This document shows positions 1-5,248 of a DNA stretch of 5,248 nucleotides, piece by piece. Each line of letters opens with the position of its first letter. Position 1 is the first letter of the stretch. The position numbers and the translations under genes are program-made. The stretch covers positions 1 through 5,248 of the forward strand of contig QHRI01000288.1 of the NCBI GenBank assembly GCA_003221375.1, in the 5' to 3' direction. Under the pieces are notes generated by a model. It saw only the letters and a program-made list of their open reading frames with translations. It was not told the DNA's origin and did no database searches. The DNA is from Verrucomicrobiota bacterium (GTDB lineage Bacteria; Verrucomicrobiota; Verrucomicrobiia; Chthoniobacterales; UBA10450).

Positions 1-1773
1 CGGACAGCAATAACGGAACAACCGCGCTGCCTCGGCTAGCGCGCAAATGACGTCGAGCACCGAAATAGCCGCGGCAGTTTGCTGGATCGACTCCAACTCG
101 CGCAGCGTTTCCTCGCGTAGTTTTTGGAAAAGCTGGTACTCGAGTTGCCGTGCCCTCTCATCTGCGCCGAGGATTTTTGCCTCAATCTCCTTTAGCTCCG
201 GAGTGACGAAGCGCTCCCCCCCCACGGTAGTCTGCTTGCGTGTATAGTGCGCAGGCACGTTCGCCAGGTTCGATCTAGTCACCTCGATAAAATAACCAAA
301 GACAGAGTTATAACGTACCTTGAGTGACTTAATGCCCGTCGCAGCGATCTCGCGCTCCTGCAAATGGCCGATCCAATTTTTCCCGTCGCGTGATGCTCGC
401 CGCAGCTCGTCGAGATCGGCGTCGTATTCGTCGCGAAAGATTCCGCCCTCCTTTAACGTCAACGGCGGATCGTCGACGACTGCTTTTCCGAGCATGTCAG
501 CCAGCGCTGGCATTTCGTGAATCTCATTTTGTAAATCCATTGGTAGGGCGTGCTTGGTCCGAGCCGGACTGGCATTCGTCGCACCTTGTTCTTGCCTAAC
601 GTTCGGTGGGTTCGGTGAACCCGCCCTACCAAACTTAATTCTCTCAATTAGTTTCTGTAATTCATTCTTTAGCGTCGGAAGCTCTTGCAAAGAAAATTTC
701 AGGGCCACCAGATCGCGCGCGTTTCCAGAAGCTTGACTCAATCGCGAGGTTGCGCGTTCGATGTCGCGAATCAACTTGAGTTGAGCGCGGATCGCTGCCA
801 GCAGATCTGTTTCCTGCAGCAGATCAGCGAGCATTTCCTGGCGCCGCTCGAGCTCGTGCAAATTGCGCAGAGGCTGCAAAATCCACGAACGTAATCTCCG
901 ACCGCCCATCGGCGTAACCGTGCGATCAAGAACTGCCAGCAAACTGGTGTTACGTGCGCCGCGTGATTCAACGAGTTCAAGGTTCGTCTGGGTCGCGGCG
1001 TCGAGCACCACGTATTCCGCCGAAGCATCGCATCGCAGCGAGGTGAGATGATCGATGTTACGCCGAAGCTGATGCTTCAGATAATGAACGATTGCGCCCG
1101 CCGCCGCTACCGCTCGCGACATGTCCCCGCAGCCAAATCCGTCCAGCGATTTCGTTTTGAAATGCTCGCATAGGGTGAAGATCGCCTGCTCCGGCAGGAA
1201 CGCGTAGCCGTCGTACTCAAGCGCATGGTCGACCGGGCCAAGTTGATCTTTCTGCTCGGAGCTGACGAGGAGTTCCGATGGCGAAACGCGCGCCAGCTCG
1301 TCGAGGAGGGATTGTCGATCTGTCAGTTCGACAAGCCTGAACTCGCCTGTGGTCAGGTCTGCATAAGCGAACCCAAATATGCCGCCGTCAGCGTAAACCG
1401 CGCCCAAATAATTCGCGCGTTTCGCCTCGAGTAGATCCAGATCGCTCACAGTTCCAGCGCTGATAATCTGGGTGATGTCGCGCGACACAATTTTTCCCGG
1501 TTGCGGCTCGCTGGTCTGGTCGCAAATTGCCACGCGCCGGCCCGCCTTGATCAACTTTGCGATGTAAGTTTGCGCGGCGTGATATGGCACGCCGCACATC
1601 GGCACGCCATTGCGCTTGGTCAGCGCTACGTTCAACAGGCCTGATGCCTCGTTTGCGTCTTCAAAAAACAACTCGTAAAAATCACCGAGGCGAAAAAGCA
1701 GGAGCGTGTCCGGCGGGATGCTGCCTCGGAGCCGCCGGTACTGCTGCATCATTGGAGTGAGCGCGTCGCGCAT
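1..1773 (-). CDS. mutS: DNA mismatch repair protein MutS, N-terminal 591 residues (3' end outside the window)
   Basis: MutS binds base-base mismatches and small loops in DNA and recruits MutL. Reading the minus strand from 1773 gives 591 codons without a stop. The start MRDALTPMMQQYRRLRG is followed by GDFYELFFEDA, whose F32-Y33-E34 is the mismatch-reading Phe-X-Glu motif of domain I. TKRNGVPMCGVPYHAA follows, also typical of domain I. Connector and core/lever domains come next (for example LDRTVTPMGGRRLRSW), then the clamp (FGYFIEVTRSN and PELKEIEAKILGADE), and the sequence re-enters the lever at LDVICALAEAARLF. The ATPase domain with Walker A lies off the left edge. An in-frame TGA just upstream makes the ATG at 1773 the first available; no strong Shine-Dalgarno sequence is visible. 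Two oddities are a 31-residue insertion (about 381-411) made by a palindromic repeat, and a G8 tract at codons 517-520. The family identity is secure; whether the whole gene is intact cannot be seen. Confidence 0.97.
   Translation of the reverse strand, partial: MRDALTPMMQQYRRLRGSIPPDTLLLFRLGDFYELFFEDANEASGLLNVALTKRNGVPMCGVPYHAAQTYIAKLIKAGRRVAICDQTSEPQPGKIVSRDITQIISAGTVSDLDLLEAKRANYLGAVYADGGIFGFAYADLTTGEFRLVELTDRQSLLDELARVSPSELLVSSEQKDQLGPVDHALEYDGYAFLPEQAIFTLCEHFKTKSLDGFGCGDMSRAVAAAGAIVHYLKHQLRRNIDHLTSLRCDASAEYVVLDAATQTNLELVESRGARNTSLLAVLDRTVTPMGGRRLRSWILQPLRNLHELERRQEMLADLLQETDLLAAIRAQLKLIRDIERATSRLSQASGNARDLVALKFSLQELPTLKNELQKLIERIKFGRAGSPNPPNVRQEQGATNASPARTKHALPMDLQNEIHEMPALADMLGKAVVDDPPLTLKEGGIFRDEYDADLDELRRASRDGKNWIGHLQEREIAATGIKSLKVRYNSVFGYFIEVTRSNLANVPAHYTRKQTTVGGERFVTPELKEIEAKILGADERARQLEYQLFQKLREETLRELESIQQTAAAISVLDVICALAEAARLFRYCCP
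540..632. repeat. 93-bp palindromic (MITE/REP-like) element inserted in frame in mutS
   Basis: The ends are perfect 11-bp inverted repeats, TTGGTAGGGCG at 540-550 and CGCCCTACCAA at 622-632. Inside are two further hairpins: GTCCG/CGGAC (557-561 with 565-569) and a 9-bp stem with one G-T pair (605-613 with 617-625, loop GGT). The length is exactly 31 codons and the mutS frame has no stop in it. Removing 540-632 restores the peptide ERIKLDLQNEI and leaves a continuous MutS lever helix region. No target-site duplication is obvious and no second copy lies in this window. This looks like a non-autonomous mobile palindrome; its family name is unknown to me. Confidence 0.8.
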
Positions 1774-1931
1774 GATTTCAGAATTAAATCAGGCCCCGCG
1801 AATTGCGAGTTTCGAATTCGGGGTGGCGAAAATTCCTTGCCTGCCGGGTGGGTTCGCCTCCAAATCTGGGCACGTCCTGGAACTCGCCAGTGCTAATTGG
1901 GACATCGAATCGGCTGGGTGTCCGCCTTCGC

Positions 1932-1969
1932 CAAGCCTTCAGCTTGACGGCCCCGAAAGTTTTCGGGGC
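1932..1969 (-). terminator. Hairpins directly after the tmRNA 3' end (possible terminator or processing signal)
   Basis: Immediately 3' of the tmRNA discriminator base is a strong stem, GCCCCGAAA (1950-1958) with TTTCGGGGC (1961-1969). It is followed on the minus strand by a smaller stem, CAAGC/GCTTG (1932-1936 with 1942-1946). The position suits transcription termination or 3' processing of tmRNA. There is no T-run after either stem, so a classical intrinsic terminator is not shown, and read-through into mutS 196 bp downstream is possible. Confidence 0.45.
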
Positions 1970-2323
1970 TGGAGGCGAGGGGAGTTGAACCCCTGTCCTC
2001 GCCGCTATCCGCGCAAACATCTACATGTTTATCCGACGATAAATTCTGAGGAGCCAAGCCATGCGCCGGCACACTGCCGGCTCCCGAGCGTCCACGAAAT
2101 CGATTCACGAACCGGTGCGGTCGCTCCACCGATTCGCCAGCCTGCTGTCCACGTTTGCCGTCGTAGCAGGCGTCCCACGACAAACGTCACGGTCAATTAA
2201 GCCGCGAGAGCTAGACCTTCGTTGTCTGCGTTTGTTTTTTGGTCCGGTTTTTAACGAGGCCAACGAACCATCCTCGACATGCCGCCTGTGCTTCCAACGA
2301 TGAGTCGAAGCCAGTACGCCCCC
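1970..2323 (-). ncRNA. ssrA: Transfer-messenger RNA (tmRNA), one-piece form, about 354 nt
   Basis: tmRNA rescues stalled ribosomes and tags the incomplete protein for proteolysis. The 5' end GGGGGCG (2317-2323) pairs with the 3' strand CGCCTCC (1971-1977) as a 7-bp acceptor stem. Its third pair is G.U, the alanyl-tRNA synthetase identity element. The discriminator A is at 1970 and CCA is not encoded. A T arm AGGGG-TTCAACT-CCCCT precedes the 3' strand. After the 5' strand comes the D-region-like TGGCTTCGACTC, as in other tmRNAs. The tag frame starts with resume codon GCA (2227-2229), preceded by an A-rich stretch, and reads ADNEGLALAA then TAA (2197-2199); the ALAA end is the usual protease signal. 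A perfect 7-bp hairpin at 2065-2081 (GCCGGCA/TGCCGGC) fits the downstream pseudoknot region. Open reading frames across this stretch are spurious. Confidence 0.95.
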
Positions 2324-2335
2324 TATTTTTTCTGC

Positions 2336-2365
2336 TTGAACAAATACCTCTTTTTGCAGTCTTAT
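2336..2365 (+). promoter_or_regulatory. Possible sigma70-like promoter for the sulfotransferase-like gene
   Basis: TTGAAC (2336-2341) and TCTTAT (2360-2365) each match four of six consensus bases and are 18 bp apart. They lie about 70 bp upstream of the start at 2435. The site overlaps the candidate tmRNA promoter on the other strand, so the two divergent genes would share a compact control region. The call rests on sequence match only. Confidence 0.27.
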
Positions 2366-2369
2366 GCAA
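2341..2369 (-). promoter_or_regulatory. Possible sigma70-like promoter for tmRNA
   Basis: On the minus strand TTGCAT (2364-2369) is followed after 17 bp by TATTTG (2341-2346). That would start transcription a little upstream of the mature tmRNA 5' end, leaving a short leader for RNase P to remove. Each box matches only three of six consensus bases, so this is a weak positional call. Confidence 0.22.
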
Positions 2370-2434
2370 CAGTTCCGCAAGGCTCCTGCGCGCTTGCTCG
2401 CAGAACAGCGGCTCAAAATGAGGAAATTCCGGGA

Positions 2435-3292
2435 ATGGCGATTGAAATAACAGCCCGATCTTTGGCCGACACACAACCGGCGGACATGTCCCCGGGTGAA
2501 GTGGTCCAGCCGGGTGAACTTTCGGGGCTTCCGGAGAAGCCTGTCTCGGTTTCTCGATTCTTGCGGCGCTCCCTTCGGTGGACACGTCGAAATTTCAGTA
2601 GTCGCGCCAAGCTGCTTTCACGCGGAGAGGTCGTCATTCTTTCAGCGCCAAAAAGCGGACGCACATGGATCCGGACATTTCTTTGCGCTTACTTGTGCAA
2701 GCGTCACGGCCTTGAATTCACGCTGCAACCTGGGCGATACGATCATCCGGGATTTCCCCGCGTAATATTCTCGCATGATCGTTTCGAGCACCGGACGAAG
2801 GGCAATCGCTGGGACCGCTTGCGCGGCAAATACCTCGTGCCAAGAAGAGAACTTCGAAAAGCGAAGATCATCCTGCTCGTGCGAGATCCACGGAAAAGAT
2901 TTGGAATCCGCGGAATTGTTCGCGCAATGAATGACTGGCTTGACGAATTCTCGGGCCGAAAGGATTTCACAATCGTTCGGTATGAGGCGCTGCGGGCATC
3001 TCCCGCCGAACATTTTCGAGACCTGCTTGCCGTGGTTGGCGAAACGATGCCGGATATGTCGATTTTTCAGGAGACGCTTGAGTTTGCTCGTTTCGAGAAC
3101 ATGCAAAAGTTAGAAGCAGCTGGGGTTTTTGATTCGAAAATCCTGCATCCGGGCGACGTGCGTGATCCAGAGTCGTTCAAAGTGCGCCGCGGAAAAGTAG
3201 GGGGTTATCGGGAGTATCTTTCTGCGGAGGATCAGGAATATGCTGCGGAGGCATTGATGGAGCTCGATCCGCGGTTAGGCTATAACTCCTGA
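2435..3292 (+). CDS. Sulfotransferase-family protein, apparently with an internal deletion
   Basis: Sulfotransferases move a sulfo group from PAPS to an acceptor hydroxyl or amine. The protein has 285 residues from the ATG at 2435, which has GAGGA 10 nt upstream. An upstream in-frame ATG at 2279 lies inside the tmRNA gene and is unlikely to be used. Residues 1-65 form a basic, poorly recognisable lead. VVILSAPKSGRTWIR (67-80) is the 5'-phosphosulfate loop. KIILLVRDPR (144-153) begins the 3'-phosphate-binding motif. FTIVRYEAL (178-186) matches the usual YEDL segment, and RRGKVGGYREYLS (251-263) matches the C-terminal RKGxxGxW motif. In the family, RDPR continues with a DVxVSxY-type stretch and about 25-30 residues before FGIRGIV-like sequence; here it goes directly RDPRKRFGIRG. 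The loss is in frame. The 3'-phosphate-binding Ser is therefore absent and the enzyme may be inactive, although the rest of the frame is undamaged. The substrate cannot be predicted. Confidence 0.82.
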   Translation: MAIEITARSLADTQPADMSPGEVVQPGELSGLPEKPVSVSRFLRRSLRWTRRNFSSRAKLLSRGEVVILSAPKSGRTWIRTFLCAYLCKRHGLEFTLQPGRYDHPGFPRVIFSHDRFEHRTKGNRWDRLRGKYLVPRRELRKAKIILLVRDPRKRFGIRGIVRAMNDWLDEFSGRKDFTIVRYEALRASPAEHFRDLLAVVGETMPDMSIFQETLEFARFENMQKLEAAGVFDSKILHPGDVRDPESFKVRRGKVGGYREYLSAEDQEYAAEALMELDPRLGYNS

Positions 3293-3545
3293 GAAATCTC
3301 GCACTGCAGATCCACGCGAGCGCTCCTCCTGGCGGCGAGTCGTTTCTGATTCCTGCTTGCTACTGATAAGCAAGCCGAAGCCGGAAAGGCAGCGCGGTGG
3401 CGACATCATTTCGGGTCGAGCGGCGTTTTGACCCAATTGCTGAAGCATCCAAAAAATTGCTTGCATCCGATTTCCTATTGCATTAGTAGGGATTTGAAAC
3501 CATAGTAGTTCAGTAGACATTGAATGAACGAATGGAGGTCCGAAC
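3293..3545. other. Non-coding stretch between the sulfotransferase-like gene and the membrane-protein/regulator/porin cluster
   Basis: No convincing gene is seen. At 3355-3375 a perfect 6-bp inverted repeat GCTTGC/GCAAGC with a 9-nt loop could end the upstream transcript, but no T-run follows. The right part is AT-richer and probably holds the promoter of the downstream cluster. It contains TTGCAT twice (3461-3466 and 3478-3483), an imperfect dyad at 3474-3490 and three AGTAG copies (3485, 3504, 3512). I cannot assign one convincing -35/-10 pair. Confidence 0.5.
3474..3490. promoter_or_regulatory. Imperfect dyad, candidate operator upstream of the regulator cluster
   Basis: CCTATTGCATTAGTAGG has CCTA/TAGG arms and pairs at five of eight symmetric positions. 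It lies 56 bp upstream of the first start codon of the cluster. Rrf2 regulators commonly control their own operon through AT-rich dyads near the promoter, so this is a reasonable place for one. No match to a named Rrf2 consensus is claimed. Confidence 0.2.
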
Positions 3546-3806
3546 ATGAAACAGATAATCGGATTGATTTGCTTGTCGTTAGTCTGCTTGGGCATCGCCT
3601 GGATTGAATATCAGATGGTATCGCACTTCCGAAGCGCTCTTATTCTTATCGCGCTTCCCGCTGTTTTGGGCGCACTGTCGATCGCATTGTTTCGCGCGCC
3701 GGAAGGCTACGAGCGGCCTGATGGCTTTCATGTTCGGTTGCGTGACCGGCGACCTGTTCGCCACTCCCGACTTTTCCAACAGCGGGTGCGGCGAGAATCG
3801 ACGTGA
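3546..3806 (+). CDS. Small two-helix membrane protein of unknown function
   Basis: The 86-residue frame starts at the ATG at 3546 with an excellent ribosome-binding site, GGAGGT at 3534-3539, six bases upstream. Residues 4-20 (IIGLICLSLVCLGIAWI) and about 30-49 (SALILIALPAVLGALSIALF) are hydrophobic and probably span the inner membrane, joined by a short EYQMVSHFR loop. A polar, Arg-rich tail follows from RAPEGYERPDGFHVR to the end. I do not recognise a family. The gene ends 34 bp before the Rrf2 regulator and is probably in the same transcript. The tail is uncertain: from about 3711 a different forward frame (ending with TGA at 3829-3831) reads a hydrophobic, GC3-rich peptide, so a frameshift or a short overlapping gene cannot be excluded. 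Confidence 0.6.
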   Translation: MKQIIGLICLSLVCLGIAWIEYQMVSHFRSALILIALPAVLGALSIALFRAPEGYERPDGFHVRLRDRRPVRHSRLFQQRVRREST

Positions 3807-3840
3807 GTCTCCGAGCGATGTGCACGTGTGAGGGTGCGAC

Positions 3841-4449
3841 ATGAAACTTTCTAAACGCGGCGAATACGCGCTCCGAGCTCTTATCGATCTCGGCATCGCC
3901 TCCGAACTCGGCTGGCCGATGCTTCAGATCAGCGAGCTTGCGTCAAAGGAAAAACTGCCGGTTAAATTTCTCGAACAGATTTTCACGCAACTGAAGACAG
4001 CCGGATACGTGAAAAGCCGACGCGGGAAATTCGGCGGCTACTCTCTCGCGCGGCCAATGAAGCAAATCAAATTTGGTGGCGTCATTCGCATGATCGATGG
4101 GCCATTGGCACCGATTCGATGTGTTAGCCAAACGTCGTACGCCCGCTGCTCATGCCCGGATGAAATTCACTGCGGCCTGCGAATGTTGATGTTCGACGTT
4201 CGAAACGCTATCAGCACAGTGCTCGATCGCTTCACTCTCGCCGATATCGTCGAGATCACGCTTCGCAAATATCGTCGCGATAAAGTCGCGCCGCCTTTCC
4301 TCCGCAGATCGATCCCGCTCGGATCGATCTTGACCAAAGAGGACGAGCCGCCGCTTCATGGCAGGAGCAGAGTGGAGGCATTGAAGCAATTTTCAGGGTC
4401 CCGCGGGAGCCAGTCACACAATGGTCGCGCGAAAAAGGCGGCTAAATAG
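3841..4449 (+). CDS. Rrf2-family transcriptional regulator with a cysteine cluster and extended C-terminus
   Basis: Rrf2 proteins (IscR, NsrR, RirA, CymR and others) are winged-helix dimeric regulators; many sense iron, nitric oxide, redox or cysteine status. The start MKLSKRGEYALRALIDLG is the family signature. It is followed by the recognition-helix region (ISELASKEKLPVKFLEQIF, 30-48) and the wing SRRGKFGGYSLARP (59-72). The sensor region has Cys94, Cys103, Cys105 and Cys111, suggesting Fe-S or thiol sensing. The spacing differs from the C-x5-C-x5-C pattern of IscR. At 202 residues it is longer than the usual 130-165; residues about 150-202 are a polar, basic tail ending KKAAK. GAGGG (3830-3834) lies six bases before the ATG. 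The porin gene starts 9 bp after the stop, so the porin is its most likely target. Confidence 0.92.
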   Translation: MKLSKRGEYALRALIDLGIASELGWPMLQISELASKEKLPVKFLEQIFTQLKTAGYVKSRRGKFGGYSLARPMKQIKFGGVIRMIDGPLAPIRCVSQTSYARCSCPDEIHCGLRMLMFDVRNAISTVLDRFTLADIVEITLRKYRRDKVAPPFLRRSIPLGSILTKEDEPPLHGRSRVEALKQFSGSRGSQSHNGRAKKAAK

Positions 4450-4461
4450 GAAAAAAAGATG
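4447..4461 (+). promoter_or_regulatory. Porin ribosome-binding site overlapping the Rrf2 stop codon
   Basis: The regulator's TAG stop (4447-4449) is part of TAGGA. This supplies the AGGA ribosome-binding site seven bases upstream of the porin ATG (4459-4461), separated by an A-rich spacer. The arrangement decides the porin start and implies cotranscription and probable translational coupling. Confidence 0.65.
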
Positions 4462-5248
4462 TCGATTAGAAAGTATTTTTTTAGCCAGATCAGCGTTGTG
4501 GTTTCGATACTGCTGTTAACAACGATCCAACCGCTCGCTGCGGAAAGCCCCTCCGACGCCAAGCGCATCGAGGAACTCGAGCGCACGGTTGCCGAGCTCA
4601 AAAAGGAAGTCGCCGAGTTAAAGAAAGAGACTGGGTCTGTCTCTGAGGGGAAAATGAAAACCAAAATCAGTTATGACGGAAAGACCTATGTGGAAAAGGC
4701 GGTGGTCGAAGAAGCGAAAACGCCGATTTACGTCCAGCAGCGGGGATCGGAGTTAAAGCTTGTGCTCGGCGGGTTCGTTCAGGTGAATTTTGAAGATGGC
4801 GACGTCTCCGCCTTCGAAGGCCGGTTTGGCCAGACTGCGATAAAAGATCGGTTTCGGCTGCGACGGGCGCGGATCAATTTGACTGGCGACTTTGCGGAGC
4901 AATTCGACTTTAAAATGGAAGGCGATTTTGGGCAGAGCGATGGCACTTCCGGCAACAGGACCGCCTTTTCTGCAACAGACATTTGGGTCAACTGGCATCA
5001 AATCCCAGCGCTACAAGTCAAGGCCGGTCAGTATAAAGCGCCATTTGGCCTGGAGCAGCTAACGCCTGATACTAGCTTGCTCACGATTGAACGCACGTTG
5101 CCAACCGGCGCAATCACGCCAGATCGGCAAATCGGTGCTGAACTTTGGGGAAAACCATTCACCAGCATTTGGCCTGAGCAGAAGGACCTGCTGACCTACT
5201 ACGCGGGCATTTTCAACGGCAACGGTCGCAACATCACCGTCAACGACA
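4459..5248 (+). CDS. OprP/OprO-like (phosphate-selective-type) outer-membrane porin, N-terminal 263 residues
   Basis: This is a beta-barrel porin that passes anions across the outer membrane; the frame is open to the right edge. Residues 1-28 form a Sec signal peptide (basic MSIRKYFF, a hydrophobic ISVVVSILLL core, then PLAA before the mature part). Residues 33-58 form a short heptad-like Lys/Glu coiled coil (RIEELERTVAELKKEVAELKK), common in periplasmic N-termini of this porin group. The barrel begins at about residue 97 (LKLVLGGFVQVNF). Family motifs are FRLRRARINLTGDF (132-145) with FDFKMEGDFG (149-158), VKAGQYKAPFGLEQLT (187-202), DRQIGAELWG (222-231) and YYAGIFNGNGRN (248-259). The family is named for phosphate-selective porins, but many members have unproven selectivity and the substrate here is unknown. 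Position directly after the Rrf2 regulator suggests control by redox, sulfur or iron status. Confidence 0.9.
   Translation, partial: MSIRKYFFSQISVVVSILLLTTIQPLAAESPSDAKRIEELERTVAELKKEVAELKKETGSVSEGKMKTKISYDGKTYVEKAVVEEAKTPIYVQQRGSELKLVLGGFVQVNFEDGDVSAFEGRFGQTAIKDRFRLRRARINLTGDFAEQFDFKMEGDFGQSDGTSGNRTAFSATDIWVNWHQIPALQVKAGQYKAPFGLEQLTPDTSLLTIERTLPTGAITPDRQIGAELWGKPFTSIWPEQKDLLTYYAGIFNGNGRNITVND

Noticed and set aside
1799..1822. Inverted CGAATT/AATTCG repeat in the mutS leader as a possible operator
   Set aside because: The arms are only 6 bp, contain the common EcoRI-like GAATTC core, and there is no supporting context.
1893..2183. Minus-strand open frame of 96 codons in the tmRNA/leader region
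   Set aside because: It reads tmRNA body sequence; the RNA structure, tag and acceptor stem explain this stretch.
1706..2200. A 164-codon plus-strand open frame across the mutS start and the tmRNA gene
   Set aside because: It runs antisense to mutS and then through the tmRNA, both strongly identified. Its peptide shows no recognisable domain and it has no ribosome-binding site.
2279..2434. Upstream extension of the sulfotransferase-like frame to an ATG at 2279
   Set aside because: It would begin inside the tmRNA 5' region. The extra 52 residues look unlike a protein start, and the ATG at 2435 has its own GAGGA.
2642..3106. Minus-strand open frame of 154 codons opposite the sulfotransferase-like gene
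   Set aside because: The plus strand carries recognisable sulfotransferase motifs throughout; the antisense peptide has none.
4451..4482. A7 run in the porin ribosome-binding spacer and T7 run in its fourth to eighth codons, as possible phase-variation tracts
   Set aside because: Runs of seven are common by chance in A/T-rich start regions, and nothing else suggests switching.
4356..4664. Minus-strand open frame of 102 codons opposite the regulator end and porin start
   Set aside because: It is a mirror of the Lys/Glu coiled-coil and signal-peptide codons of the porin, with no initiation signal or domain.

Overview
The window is about 5.2 kb of moderately GC-rich bacterial chromosome with ordinary housekeeping and cell-envelope genes. 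No single feature fixes the taxon. The composition, the Rrf2-regulator/OprP-type porin pair and a GTAGGGCG-ended palindromic repeat inside a gene remind me of soil Verrucomicrobia (Chthoniobacterales or Udaeobacter-like). That is an inference and was not tested.

Layout, left to right. Positions 1-1773 (minus) hold the N-terminal two-thirds of mutS, the mismatch-recognition ATPase; the ATPase domain lies beyond the left edge. The gene carries an extra 93-bp element bounded by perfect 11-bp inverted repeats (540-632). It adds exactly 31 sense codons in frame to the core/lever domain. The gene also has a run of eight G on its coding strand (216-223). Positions 1774-1969 are the mutS leader and contain a strong hairpin. 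Positions 1970-2323 (minus) are a tmRNA gene (ssrA). It has a tRNA-Ala-like acceptor with a G3.U wobble, an intact T arm, and a tag reading ADNEGLALAA followed by TAA.

Positions 2324-2434 are a divergent promoter region. A sulfotransferase-family gene follows at 2435-3292 (plus). It keeps the PAPS 5'-phosphosulfate loop and the C-terminal glycine-rich motif, but it appears to lack roughly 25-30 residues just after RDPR, where the 3'-phosphate-binding Ser would lie. After a 253-bp non-coding stretch comes a tight plus-strand cluster. It contains a small two-helix membrane protein (3546-3806), an Rrf2-family winged-helix regulator with four clustered cysteines (3841-4449), and the start of an OprP/OprO-like outer-membrane porin (4459 to the right edge). 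The porin ribosome-binding site overlaps the regulator's stop codon, so these two are almost certainly cotranscribed.

How the genes fit together: mutS (replication fidelity) and ssrA (ribosome rescue) are independent housekeeping genes on the minus strand. The plus-strand cluster looks like a regulated outer-membrane anion-uptake unit, with an Rrf2 sensor next to its likely target porin. I did not find a clearly new multi-gene system. The best leads are the in-frame palindromic insertion in mutS, the internally shortened sulfotransferase, and the regulator with unusual cysteine spacing.
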